Source of the DNA: Puccinellia tenuiflora
Lineage: Eukaryota; Streptophyta; Magnoliopsida; Poales; Poaceae
DNA: 64,000 bases
Direction: 5' to 3'
Assembly: GCA_012064385.1 (NCBI GenBank)
Contig: QRDG01000827.1
Location: 248,001-312,000 of the forward strand
In this document: positions 34,338-47,196 of the stretch, in pieces
How positions within the stretch are numbered: the stretch's first letter is position 1
How the letters are laid out: every line of letters begins with the position of its first letter
Notes under the pieces: generated by a model
What the model was told of the DNA's origin: nothing
What the model saw: the letters and a program-made list of their open reading frames with translations, nothing else
The model's database searches: none
Made by a program: the position numbers and the translations under genes

Positions 34338-35556
34338 TGGAGGTGGAATCGTTACTTGATGCATATGTTGACAGTAAGCATCGTGCTTCAAAATTACAGG
34401 ACGGCAGTCTAGAGACCTCGGTTACTCGCACTCCTAAGGAAAACTGGATACACCCTGCTTGGGTTCAGAGGTGTGTGTTAATTTATTTCTCCATCACATG
34501 TGTATATTAATGGGATATAAAAAAATCATTGTAAAAAGTGGGCTGGGCTTTTACCTTTTGCGCGTCTGGTAGAGGCAACCGAAAGGACGAGGAGGTTGAC
34601 CATGGACCACTCTTTGCTCACTTGCTTAGTGGACAGATGGAGGCCCGAGACACACACGTTTCACTTTCGGTGGGGAGAGATGGATCCTACTCTCCAGGAT
34701 GTGTCGTACTTCCTCGGACTACCATTGGCGGGTCATCCCATAGGGCCATTAGAGGCACCAAATAATTGGGAGGAGGCTATGGCACTACGTTTTCATGGTA
34801 TATTTACAACAATTCTGCGCCTTTTGCCTCAAAGGATCACGGACCAAAGCTTGATTGGTTGCTCGGTTTCCAGGTTAGTAGACATGTCTAGTATTTTTAG
34901 CTTGTTCTGCATTGTTTTACTTACACGTTTTTTCATGAATGTAGATCCACAAATTTCTAGGTTATCCGCCCGTCCCGTTCACAGAGCCACAGATCACTTA
35001 GAGTCTGGAGACGTACCTATTGTGGCTTCTCGGGAAGGTGATGTTCACGGAGAACCATGTGACCACTATTAGTGCGCGCTACATCCCTATTGCACTTGAC
35101 ATTGCCAGCGCCACACCCCGACCACGTCACACCGAGTTGGGGTTTCGTGGTCTTAGCGGCTACGTACCGAGTTATGTGCAACGGTTGCCAACTTATCACG
35201 CCTAGGTCAGCCCTGCTTGGATGCCCATTATTCTTGCAATTGTGGTCGTGGGAGAGGTTCCCGATCGGGCGACCAGACATATTGGCGGAGCAGGCTTACC
35301 CGTTGGCTGAGATGTTCGATGCGGATCACATTGACATGCCTACTTTCGGCACCCTTTGGACTCGTCGCAGGGTATGTTATATATTTTATGTAAACTAACT
35401 TTATGCAATTTATGGTAGTACTAATATTTATGTACACTTACTCGTACTTTTGGTTTCCACAAAGATGATTTGCTCAAGATCAGGTGAGGAATTGCTATCC
35501 GACATTCAACAAACAGTTCGACGTGTTGCACAGTGAGCAGGTCATCTGGGAGCCAT
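34338..35556 (+). pseudogene. Plant mobile domain (PMD) gene, 5' part, broken
   Basis: Exon 1 (34338-34470) starts MEVESLLDAYVDSKHRAS and ends at a GT donor. Exon 2 (about 34573-34874) holds the PMD opening MDHSLLTCLVDRWRPETHTF, FRWGEMDPTLQDVSYFLGLP and GHPIGP, then slips frame before DWLLGFQ. Exon 3 (about 34945-35370) holds IHKFLGYPPVPF, an in-frame TAG, LLWLLGKVMFTENH, another frameshift, then LFLQLWSWERFPIGRP, the best-known PMD signature, ending TRR at a donor. Exon 4 (about 35465) reads YPTFNKQFDVLHSEQVIWEP and is cut at 35556 by an LTR element; the gene resumes at 47197. PMD proteins (MAIL1/MAIN relatives, PP7-like families) occur both as host genes and in MULE and gypsy elements. This copy lies inside the giant MULE. 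Confidence 0.88.
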
Positions 35557-36698
35557 TGATGACGTGGATCACACGTTCGCTGGGGAATCCCAAGAGGAAG
35601 GTATGATGCAGCAAAGCAGCAGTTTCCCTTGATTACAAAACCACGGTTATCGAATCAGTAGGACTTGGAGAAGGCATTGCTAGGTGTCAATGGTGCCAGA
35701 AAAAGATTGTGGCGTGTTGACGTGGACCTACACATAATCACAAACAAACTACTTTGCCCCAACGAAACAGAGAGGTTGTCAATCTCTCCGGCTTGCTAAA
35801 CACAAAGGATTAAATGTGCAGATGTAAAATATGACCAGCGAGCAAACGATTGTGGAAAGCTATTAAAACAGTTGTAAACAGTGTAGCAAAATAGGACCGG
35901 GGTCCACAGATCACTAGTGGTGTCTCTCCAAAAGATACACATGATGGGTAAACAAATTACAGCATGGCAATTGACAAAATTGTGGGCTCATAACAATACT
36001 ATCATAAAACAATATAGTTCACCGCTTCATCTAATATGGGCATTACATCAAAATACATAGACCGTTATCCAACTGCATGTATGACTAATAATCCACCCTG
36101 AGATCGCTATTCAGCATGTCACCCAGAAGTATTAAGTTGCAAGCAACAGATCATTGCAATAAGCAAAGTGCACAATGTAAGAAATGTAAATAACACAAGG
36201 AAATAATACCACTGTTTTCTCCCTAGTGGCAATAGAACATTCATGAGCATAAGCGTTTCTGTCAATCACACTCAGCACATAAAGGCATGAACCCACTATC
36301 TAGCATAAATACCCTATCTGAAGATACTAACAATTACTTAGCCAAAGCATCCACTAGCATCGGAGAGCATGCAAGATCATAGATAAAACATAACACATAG
36401 ATGAACAAGAGTAATGATTCCACAATTCATCGGATCCATGCAAACACATCATGTAGCAATTACAGATACGATGTTGATCATGATAGGCAGCTCACAAGAT
36501 CTAAACAATGGAGTACAAGGAGAAAAAACAACCATCTAGCTACTGCTATGGACCCGTAGTCCCGTGGTGGACTACTCACGCATCACTCCGGAGGCAGGCA
36601 TGGTGATGTAGATGCCTCCAGTGATGATTCCCCCCTCCGGCAGGGTGCCGGGAAGAGCTTCAGAACCCTCCCGATCTAGGGTTGGCGACGGCGGCGGC

Positions 36699-39600
36699 TG
36701 ATGCATGTAAAATGCATACATGAACTTTGCACTATAATACTTGTATTCCATTCATATTTGCATCATATAAGGGGTATATTATTGTTATTTAATGATTTTT
36801 GGTAATTAATAATGATTTCCCCTTTTTATGGAATTAATCCTGCGTAGGCAGAAAACCCCTATTTCTTTCCTTATTTATTTCAGGGCCTTAACGATGTCAT
36901 AATGAGCTGCAAATTTACGGGGATCATTATTTTGGAAGGAGGAAGACCTAGGAGCGAAGGGAGCAAGAAAACGGAGGCCGGAGGGGCGAAAGAGGGTGCC
37001 CCACGCGGCCAGGTACAAGGGCCGCGTGGGCCCACCTCTTTTGGCCCTCGTGGCCCCGTTTGCGACGATCCTTCTTCCTGAAGCTTCCTCGTGACCTAAA
37101 AACACCTATATAAAGAGCCCCCCGATGTTTTTCGGAGAGAGAGCCGCCACATGAGAGAAACAAGAAACAGAGACCAGGAGGCTGCAGATTGGAGGGAGGA
37201 AACTCTGGCGGAGCGCTGCCGGAGAGGTCTCCTTCTTCTCCATCGACATCTCCACCGTCTCCATGATGAAGAGGGAGTAGTCCACCTCTGGACTATGGGT
37301 TTGTGGCAGTAGCATATGTATCTCTCTCTCTCTCTTGAGTTTCACTAATTAACACCGTATGAGCTGCTGAACATGATTACGGTCATCGTTGTATTAACTT
37401 TGTGGTGGATCTTTTTATGAGTTAATATATGTTGAGATTGCAATGTTTATTTCAGTTATGAAAGTAGATGCATATTATGTACCCCGTTCTTGTATCCTTG
37501 TTTTGATCAAGCATGTTTATGAGAGCGTGTGAGGGGGAACGTGTGCATTAGTTGGAGTAACGGGGGTGGTGATGTGATAAGCTGACAACTTAATATCGCG
37601 ATCCATTGGGTGTTTACCTTACTTTGTTGCCTCACTAGGGATAAACCAAAATACCATGTTGCAAGGTATGAGGAGTGACAAGCCTCTACCTATGACTAGA
37701 TCCAGCATGTTCTTATTTTCACTTCATGTCATTAATCTTAAGGCTATACTCTGAGTCATCTTAATTACTAAGGTGTTATGATTTAGTTCGCATCTTGGTG
37801 GAGTATAAGTGAGACTAATAATCAAAAGGTCTTTATGTTAGGACGTGATGCCCATATAATTAGTAACATGTCATTAAACTTGTTTGCAATCTCATATGTT
37901 AATCCTATGTCTACTTATTTGCCACACTATATTGATGCATGTAAAATGCATACATGAACTTTGCACTATAACACTTGTATTCCATTCATATTTGCATCAT
38001 ATAAGGGGTATATTACTGTTATTTAATGACTTTTGGTAACTAATAATGATTTCCCCTATTTATGGAATTAATCCTGCGCAGGTAGAAAAACCCTATTTCT
38101 TTCCTTATTTATTTCAGGGCCTTAACGACGTCATAATGAGCTGCAAATTTACGGGGATCATTTTTTTGGAAGGAGGAAGACCTCGGAGCGAAGGAAGCAA
38201 GCAAACGGAGTCCGGAGGGCCAAAAGAGGGTGCCCCACGCGGCCCCTGTACCTGGCCGCGTGGGCCCACCTCTTTTGGGCCTCGTGGCTCCGTTTGCGTC
38301 GATCCTTCTTGCCGAAGCTTCCTCGTGACCTAAAAACGACTATAAAAATAGTCCCCCGACGTTTTCCAGAGGGAGGCGGCGGAGAAACACAAAACCATGA
38401 AACAGAAGACAGACGGCTGCCACCGGAGAAGATCGGAAGGGGGGGAACGCCGCTGGAATCACCTCCAGAGGTCTTCTCCATCCCCCTCCGGAGTCTCCAT
38501 CAACACCACCGTCAAGAACAACACCATCTCCATCACCATCTTCGTGATCCACTTCACCCCCCTCATAGTTTGAGATTGTTCAAACCCTAGATATTGTCTA
38601 AGTACTATTCTACATGTTTGTGAATTGCTACTTGTCATTGTTTTGTGGGGAGATCATAGTTTCATATTGTGTTGTACCACTTGTACCACTGAATCATATC
38701 ATGTCTTGGCGTTGTGAGTAGTTCTCTCATGTTCCTGGGGGTATAGGATGAATTGGCAATGATTTTTATATAACATGTGTTGGTATTTAGTCTAGTTTTT
38801 ACCTTTGATGTGATTCTATGATGGTGTTGCGCGAACGTCGACTGCACATCACTTCACCTATATGGGCTCATAGGAGAACACTGTAGTGTAATGGAGTGAG
38901 GAAGACTTGGGAGGACACGTAAACCTGAGACCGAATCATGAAGTTGCATTATGAGGGTATTAGTATCGGGGACCTTAAAGATTAATGCTATGGTGGGACT
39001 TTATGTCTTAATAATTCTTGTGCAGTCATTTACTTGGCCACATGATCCATCATAAGAGGTTTAGTTTATTTATTTAGCTATTCCTAATTATGGCTCCATC
39101 CAAAGAAGATTAAAACTTGACAAAATGTTTACCTTGTTGTTCTAGAAATATTTATGCCATGAAGTCTAAGTAGCCCTTGGGAACTCTCTTCACCTATAAG
39201 AAACACACACTTGAGCTTGTCCTCTTGCTGCATAGAGGATTGGGCTTTCTCTCTTTGAGATCTTTCACTTGTCATATTGCATTTTCAGCATTTTACTTTA
39301 TTGCAAACTCTACACCAAAAACCCAAAAACACTTGCATCATTTAATCATTTTAGTTTGTCTAGTGCATAGATAATAAGGGAAGTGACACTCTTATTTGAG
39401 AGGATAAATACTTATACCTTCTACTCCTCGTGGGATCGATACTATACTTACACATCGAAGACTTCAACGATCCCCTATACTTGTGGGTATCATATATTAA
39501 AGAGAGAGTGCATGTGTGAAACCATGAACCCCGGTCCATTTTTAATCATAAGAAACAACTTTCCAACCACTTTTAAGCATTTTTTACATTCAGCCATTTT

Positions 39601-40041
39601 AAAATCAGAAAATACAAAAACACTTTTATTCATTGCATACACATATAAAAACCCCAAAAATATCATCCATCATCATTACTATCATCCTTGCATTACTACT
39701 TACCACCATTGCATATTTATTTACTGTTTTGCATTCATTATTATCTTAATATCATTCTCACACCTTGTGCTTGACAACCACTTGGTGAGGTTGAGGGCAC
39801 AAAGCAATCTACTTTGTTTGCAGAAAATCTAGAGAAGGACAAGGAGATAAAATCCCCACTACTGATTCCCCGAGAGTTCGATATTAAACCCTCGAGTCAC
39901 CCTCGTGGGGAAAAAACTTCCACTTCTACATACTCTGCACTTGGAGGCTCAACCTATCCCATATATTATTTTCCTTTCAGGGTATCAAGAGTGCTTTTTG
40001 GCGTAGTTGAGGGAGAAACACTCTCATCAATTCCGTCATCA
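36699..40041 (+). mobile_element. Solo LTR (TGATGCATG family) in element C left LTR
   Basis: It starts TGATGCATGTAAAATGC and ends TTCCGTCATCA. The sister LTR at about 47035 shows the uninterrupted site. The flanks gcggc and acgga match only 3 of 5. It is split by a second LTR of the same family (37933-39492); without it the length is about 1.78 kb. Confidence 0.75.
37933..39492 (+). mobile_element. Solo LTR nested in a related LTR
   Basis: 1560 bp from TGATGCATGTAAAATGC to ...TTGTGGGTATCA, with perfect 5-bp duplication tatat (37928-37932, 39493-39497). Its first 1.2 kb closely matches 36699-37932, but its 3' portion differs from that of the host LTR, so the two are subfamilies. It lies four levels deep (MULE, element C, LTR, this LTR). 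Confidence 0.9.
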
Positions 40042-40465
40042 ACGGACTCGGATGTTTTCTGGAGAATATGATCGGGTACTTAGGGTGTTCGGGTCAAAGA
40101 CGAATTTATAGGCGAAGGGGCAACTTGAGATGATGCTGGAGGGCACCAGGTGGGGCCCAGGCACGGCCAAGGTGTGGGTCGTGCCTGGGGGCGTATGGTC
40201 CCTTTGGGGCCCCCTGTAGGCGTCCTCCTGGCTCTGTCCTTGTTTCCTCATGAAAATAATTCACGTAAATTTCCAGTTGATTCCGAGAAACTTCCTCGAA
40301 CAACTTTTCTGAAATAAAAAGACAGCAGAAAACCTGAACTGGAACTGGGCATCTTGTTAATAGGTTAGTTCCATAAATCATGCCAAAATAATATAAAAAC
40401 AAGTGGCACTGATATATAATCAAGCATGGAACATAAAAAATTATAGATACGTCGGAGACGTATCA

Positions 40466-40479
40466 GCATCCCCGAGCTT
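40466..40479 (-). promoter_or_regulatory. Element C polypurine tract
   Basis: The minus strand reads AAGCTCGGGGATGC directly before the 3' LTR start. One base differs from the AAGCTTGGGGATGC of elements B and D; the internal copy at 42275-42288 keeps the consensus. Confidence 0.85.
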
Positions 40480-42261
40480 AATTCCTTCTCGTCCTCGAGT
40501 AGATAAATGAATACTAGATAATTTTTGAAGTGACATGCTACCAACACAATCTTGATCAAGTAATCATGTAAAGTATATGAACTGAATGAAATGATCCAAA
40601 CAAAGGTTTATTGAATGAAACAAACAATGATTAACCAGGTGCAACATCTAAGCAAGAATTTATTAGAAAGGGTACTTTGAAGATCTAAAAGTATAACACC
40701 TGACAATGATTGATATCTCACAAAGCAACATTGTTTTGACAAAGGGGTTTGTCCAACACAAAGGAAGATTTAAGTTTTTAGCATAAATCTTCAACTTGCA
40801 ACATATTTATCTCAAGATAAAGTCAGCACAAAGTTTTCATGGTTAGACACAAAGATAACATTAAGTAAAACTTGAACCAAAGTTGACACCAAGTGATTGC
40901 TTGAGAGGTAAAGAAGGAAGAGGAATACTGACTCAACATAAAAGTAAAAGAAAGACCCTTTGCAGAGGGAAGCAGGGATTAGTCATGTGCTAGAGCTTTT
41001 TGATCTTTTTTTTAGATACAGAAGTAAAACTCTTTTGAGATATGCATGTTTTCGTCAACGAATCCACAGAAGAGAAGGTAGATAGTCCTCTGTAACAAGC
41101 AAGGCTTTTACACTTTTGAGAGTGGCTGGTAATTAGAGGAATGAGGTCACTCCTAGTTCTCTTTTGTTTCACCACTAACCAATGTTTGACTGACTTCTCA
41201 GGTTTGCACTGTGCGGAGGAGAATGGTGGGTTATATTTATATTTTGCTTAAGCCAGCTCTCGGCAAATTCAAGTGAGCATGTAATCCATCCTCACCAGGT
41301 GAAAGGGGGAGAAAAATGGCCTTGCTTGTCACATAATATATCTAGCTTGTCTTTCACTGTTTCCTCATGAGCTTAAAAATAGAGACACAAAAGGGAAAAT
41401 TTTGAACATTTTAAAGATAGCACATGAAAATTTTACTTGGAGTGGCAAGGAAATACCACATGTAGGTAGGTATGGTGGACACAAATGGCAAAGATATTTG
41501 GCTCATGGATTTGGATGCACGAGAAGTATTCCCTATCAGTACGGAATTTTTGGGCTTAGGAAGATATCAAGCAATCTCATAACATCAACTTGGTCAAGGA
41601 TGACTACATGATATACATTAAGCAAAACCAGTAGACTTCACACCGTCTACCTTGTTAGCCAAACCAAATCTTTGCAAAAAGAATATCTAGACTTTGAGAG
41701 CTACCAAGCAGGACAAACATCATAATTTTAAAGCTTCAAGGCAATTCTTTACTAATATATTCTTACTAGATGTTCCACAAGTTTAAGCATTAAATCTATT
41801 TCATATCTCTAAATTGACAAGTATCAAATATTCAAAGACAATGATCTACAAGATTATGCAAGCACTTTTCTCACCTCCTAAATGATAATTTCCATTCAAG
41901 CAAACACCAATCAACCTATTTGAAACAAAACTAAAAGGGTGAAACCACAAGGGAAAACTTCCTAACTACAAAAGCTAACATCTCTGAACAAGAGATGCAT
42001 GAAAAACAAGAGCTAGAAGCAACAATAATAAAAGCTAAACACTCAACACATATAAGTGAAGAACAGGAGTGTCTAATGAAAAAGCGGAGCGTGTCTCTCT
42101 CCCAAACAAGCATGCAAGGATCCAATTTATTGCAAAGACCAGAGAACAAAACACAAACAAACTGGAAGTAAAAAACAAATGACGCTCCAAGAACATCACA
42201 TAATGTGTGAAGGAATAAAAATATAGTACCATGAGTAAAACCGATGATTGTTAATGAAGAA

Positions 42262-42348
42262 GGGGATGCCTTGGGCATCCCCAAGCTTAGACGCTTGTGT
42301 CTTCTTGAATATTTCAGAGGAGGGTCCATGGGGAGCCTCCCCAAGCTT
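42262..42348 (-). repeat. Internal PPT-like repeats with hairpin (element C)
   Basis: A perfect GGGGATGCC/GGCATCCCC stem lies at 42262-42282, overlapping a PPT-identical 14-mer at 42275-42288. A second, slightly changed copy is at 42335-42348. This is the same arrangement as in elements B and D. Confidence 0.85.
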
Positions 42349-43007
42349 AAGCTTTTGTCCCTTCTTGATCTGAGTTCATCACCTTGCACTTGGATACTTG
42401 AAAACTTCCTTCACGCAAAACTTATAGCAACTTAATTAGAGGGGTTAGTCCACAAAAACAATATCTTCATTCAGTTCCAAAGCACAAATCATGAACTTAT
42501 TTTATAAAAAATTAGCTATTGTCACAAAGGTCTAAGTAAAGCTCTCGACCTCAAAAGAACTTCACTTTTCCCGTAAAAGAAGCAATGCAAAACTAAGAAC
42601 AGAATCTGTCAAAAACAGAACAGACTGTAAAGATGAAATTTTTCAGGGTACTTCTGGACCTCAAATCAGAAAACGTAAAACTAAAGAAAGGTAGATACAA
42701 CCCGGATTCTTGCTGTAAAAATTTTGCAGCCACATATGACGTTCTGTGATTTTTTGGATTTTCGAACAGTGAACAACAGAAATCTGTTTCTGGACAGCAA
42801 ACTCACAAATTAGTCTTCCTCTCTTTAGAGGTTGTTCTTGGCACCAAAAACCAAAACAAAAAGATACAAGGGAGTTTCTATAGAAGTAACATCACCCAAA
42901 ACAAGAAAAGCGCTTTTCTTTAACGCCTTTTAGCTAGGCGCAAGGATTTTAAACATGCTCTCATAAGAATAAGAGTTGAAGTAAAACAGAGCATCAAGAA
43001 GCAAATA

Positions 43008-44148
43008 TCAAACACATTTAAGACTAACCCACTTCCTACGCATAGAAATCTTGTAATCAAATAAATCCATGAAGAACATAGTGATAAGCATAGGAAGATA
43101 AAATAAAACTTTCAACATAAAGAGAGAAAACTCTTTCTTATAAAAATCATTGAGGCATAAAGCAACCAGCATATAAAAGTAGAGCAAGAGCAACCTCAAA
43201 ACTTTCATAATGATAGGGATCATAGTAAAATATTTCCCTCTCTCATAATAATTTTCAGTGGTATTATAATTAATATCATCAAGTAACACAGGACCATCAT
43301 AGACTTCAGCATAAGTCATCATAAACAACCGTATCCCATTTTATTTCTACCCTCTATTCGTTTTTTGTTTGTTCTTGTGTTGGGTGATGTTTAATAGGGG
43401 AATCGTGGTCATAAGTGTAGCAAGCATCAATTTCCTCAAAAAGGGATATTTCAAGAGAATCCATATGAACATAACATTCATCCTCCTTTGGTAAGCATGG
43501 AGGGCAATCAAATAATGTAAGAGTTAAAGAGTTACTCTCATTAGAAGGTAGGAATGGGTAGCTAATCCATTCGTCCTCCTTTTGTTCGTCACTATCTTCC
43601 TCTTTTTCATACAATGAGCTTCCAGTTTCAGCAATTTCTTCTTCCACGACTTCCTGCAGGGCATTAGTCTCTTCTTTTAGAGGATAAGTTCTCTCAAGAA
43701 ATTCAGTAATATAAGGATTATCATTGTAATACTCAAGGCAATATCCAAGTGTAACAAAATATTCAGATTTGTAAGAAGCATCATCAATATCTTTAAGCAC
43801 AGAAGTAATTTCATAGGCACCCATAAAAACAACAAATTCTTCAATTTGTTCAAGATTATCAAAGTCATAGTTTCCTTTAGCATAAGAGGCCTATATTTCA
43901 TCATCATTATAATCACATTGGAAAGGGAGGTGTTTATGCCTCCTACATCAAAAAGACTCATTAAGGCACCAGGATTCATCATATGTAGAGCAAAAGTTTT
44001 CAGCAAGACAACTCAATTTATTTATTTGTGCCCATAAGCTTTTCCCTTTTTCAGACAAGCGGTATTCCATATAATATTTATGTGGTTCCTCCGTGAACCC
44101 ACCTTGCCAATAAGATCTAGTCTCACAGAAAGTAACCATTGATAGCAA
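43008..44148 (-). pseudogene. Element C accessory ORF, frameshifted
   Basis: Pieces in successive minus-strand frames: 43948-44148 (MVTFCETRS, GGFTEEPHKYYMEYRLSEKG), 43354-43824 (GAYEITSVLKDID, YNDNPYITEFL, EEEIAET, NESNSLTLTLFDCPPCLPKE) and 43008-43328 (TENYYERGKY, hydrophobic segments, MRRKWVSLKCV). They line up in order with the ORFs of element B and part of element D, giving a protein of roughly 400-450 residues originally. No known retrotransposon enzyme motif is present. Frameshifts make it inactive here. Confidence 0.6.
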
Positions 44149-44334
44149 GTAAAGAACAAGACATAATAACAGGACAAAACCGAAATAAACTAGGTGCTGG
44201 AAATTTTTTTTTTGTGTTTTTCTGTTTTAGAGCAAACAAAAGGCAAAGCAAGACTAACAAAAAATAAACTAAGCAAGACAATAACAAAGTAAAGTGAAAG
44301 GATGTGTGAAACTCCCCTAGCTGAAGCTTCCAAG

Positions 44335-44352
44335 TCCCCGGCAACGGCGCCA
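44335..44352 (-). promoter_or_regulatory. Primer binding site, tRNA-Asp type (element C)
   Basis: The minus strand reads TGGCGCCGTTGCCGGGGA, as in element B, 11 bases inside the 5' LTR (LTR edge at 44364). Confidence 0.9.
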
Positions 44353-44891
44353 GAAAAACAACTTGATGACGTGGATCACACGTTCGCTGGGGAACCCTAA
44401 GAGGAAGGTATGATGCAGCAAAGCAGAAGTTTCCCTTGATTACATAAGCAAGGTTATCGAACCAGTAGGACATGGAGAAGGCCTTGCTAGGTGTCAACGG
44501 TGCTAGAAAAAGATTGTGGCGTGTTGACGTGGACCTGCACACAATCACAAACAAACTACTTTGCCCCAACGAAACAGAGAGGTTGTCAATCTCTCCGGCT
44601 TGCTGAACACAAAGAATTAAATGTGCAAATGTAAAATATGATGAGAGTGAAATATGACCAGCGAGCAGACGATTGTGGAAACCTATTAAACGGTTGTAAA
44701 CAGTGTAGGAAAATAGGACCGGGGTCCACAGATCACTAGTGGTGTCTCTCCAAAAGATACACATGATAGATAAACAAATTACAGCAAGGCAATTGACAAA
44801 ATTGTGGGCGCATAACAATGCTATCATAAAACAATATTGTTCCCTGCTTCATCTAATATGCGCATTACATCAAAATACATAGAACGTTATA

Positions 44892-46403
44892 TGATACGTC
44901 TCAAACGTATCTATAATTTTTTAGTGATCCATGCTAGTTTTGTGATGCTTTCACATGTTTTTAATATCATATTACATCATTTTTATGCATTTTGTCGGAC
45001 TAACCTATTGACAAGATGCCCAGTGCTAGTTCCCTGTTTTTGTGCTGAAATTGTTGCAGAAAGTTACTTCTGAAAATATTCTCGGAATTGGACGAAAATT
45101 TACAACGATTTTTTATTGGACAAATAAGGACCGGAGCCAGAAGGGCAGGTCCAGCTGAGGCCCAGAAGGCCCCCCGCGGGTACCAGCCGCGGCCCAGGGG
45201 GAGGCCGCGGCCGCAGGTCGCCCCTGCCCCTCGGGAACCCCCTCGGTCGCCTCCGACGCCTATAAAATCATCCCCAATGCAAAAACCCTACCCCCCGAAG
45301 GATTTTCCCAAATACGCAACAGAGCTCCGCCGCCATCACCGACAAGTTTCGGGGGTTCAGAAGGTCCTGTTCCGGCACCCTGCCGGGACGGGGATCGACC
45401 GCCGGGGCCATCTCCATCAACACCGCTGCTTCCCGCGATGAGGAGGGAGTAGTCCCTCACCGGGGCTGAGGCTTATACAAGTAGCTATGTGTTTATCTCT
45501 CTCTCCCATGATGTGATCTTCGTTGTGATCATGAGCTTTGTTAGTGTGGTTGAATACATGATGTTTCCCTATGTGTAATGGATATGATGTTGCTCAAGTG
45601 GTGTTATTTAGTACAGTTTCCGGAGCCACCGTTGTGATCATGGTACCTCGGTGACAGTGTGGGTGCCGTGTGTGACTCTATGGATAATAGATTGGAAGGA
45701 TCTTCATCATGAGTTTGTTCTTTATTATTGTTGGATTGAATAGATCATGAGGTTTCTTGATGCTTGTGTTATTGAAGAAAGAGACTATTCAAGAAATATG
45801 TTGTGGTGTTTGTTAGTACTATCTTTGGATGCGGATAGTGACAGCATGAAGTGTCCATAGATGTGGAATACGAACTTTAAGGTGTGCTTTTCGTAGCCCT
45901 ACGCAATTCTCATCCTATTTGATCCACAAAAGAATTATCTCCGAGTAACGTCTACCATGCATGTATTTTTGTGGGAACTATCATGTGTTTAATTATGTTA
46001 ATGATGTTGAGAGTAGTCACTATTGAAAGTATGAAGCCTAGGCCTTGTTTCCAAGCATTGATACACCGTTTTTAGTCACTTTTGTCACTTGTTTGCTTGC
46101 TGCCATTTTTATTACAGAATTACAAAACCTTGTTTTACCATCCATATTACCCATATTTTAATATCTCTTCGCCGAACTAGTGCACCTATACAACTGACAA
46201 TTGTATTAGGTGTGTTGGGGACACAAGAGACTTCTTGTATCTTAATTGCAGGGTTGCTTGAGAGGGATATCTTTGACCTCTACCTCCCGTGGATTCGATA
46301 AACCTTGGATTACTCACTTAAGGGAAATTTGCCGCTGTCCTACAAACCTCTGCGCTTGGAGGCCCAACAAGTCTACAAGAATAGAAGTGTGTAGTAGACA
46401 TCA
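44892..46403 (+). mobile_element. Solo LTR (TGATACGTCTC family) in element C right LTR
   Basis: 1512 bp from TGATACGTCTCAAACG to ...GTAGTAGACATCA. The flanks ttata (44887-44891) and ttatc (46404-46408) agree at 4 of 5, and the sister LTR near 36063 shows the empty site (ccgttatccaactg). A TATA box (cgcctataaaatc) is near 45262. Its 3' part (gcgcttggaggcccaac) differs from that of element C's own LTR. Confidence 0.88.
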
Positions 46404-47196
46404 TTATCCAACTGCATCTATGAGTAATAATCCACCCTGAGATCGCTATCTAGCATGTTACCCAGAAGTATTAAGTTGCAAGCAACAGATCATTGAAATA
46501 AGCAAAGTGCATAATGAAAGAAATGTAAATAACACAAGGAAATAACACCGCTGTTTTCTCCCTAGTGGCAACAACACATTCATGAGCATAAGCGTTTCTG
46601 TCAATTGCACTCAGCACACAAAGGCATGAACCCACTATCTAGCATAATTACCCTCTCTGAAGATACTAACAATTACTTGGCCAAAGCATCCACTAGCATC
46701 AGAGAGCATGCGATCATCATAGATAAAACATAACACATAGATGAACAAGAGTAATGATTCCACAATTCATCGGATCCATTCAAACACATCATGTAGCAAT
46801 TACAAATACGATGTTGATCATGATAGGCAGCTCACAAGATCTAAACAATGGAGTACAATGAGAAGAGACAACCATCTAGCTACTGCTATGGACCCGTAGT
46901 CCCGTGGTGGACTACTCACGCATCACTCCGGAGGCAGGCATGGTGATGTAGATGCCTCCAGTGATCATTCCCCCCTCCGGCACGGTATCGGGAAGAGCTT
47001 CAGAACCCTCCTGATCTAGGGTTGGCGGCGGCGGCGGCCTCGGATGTTTTCTGGAGAATATGATCGGGTACTTAGGGTTTTCGGGTCAAAGACGAATTTA
47101 TAGGCGAAGGGGCAACTCGAGACGACGCCGGAGGGCACCAAGTGGGGCCCAGGCACGGCCAAGGTGTGGGCCACGCCTGGGGGGCGTCTGGTCCCT

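Larger units (their letters stand above)
35557..47196 (-). mobile_element. Non-autonomous gypsy-like element (element C), right end deleted
   Basis: Left LTR 35557-40465 (about 1561 bp without nested inserts), right LTR 44364 to about 47196 (about 1320 bp without its insert, truncated). The Asp-tRNA primer site is at 44335-44352 and the polypurine tract at 40466-40479. Because the right LTR lacks its terminal ~250-400 bp, no target duplication is visible, and the PMD gene has also lost about a dozen codons at that junction. The interior (40466-44363) has the same layout as element B and no pol. Three solo LTRs are nested in its LTRs. Confidence 0.9.

Noticed and set aside
44123..44827. 234-codon minus-strand ORF
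   Set aside because: It spans the LTR, the primer binding site and the leader of element C; only its last part touches the accessory ORF.
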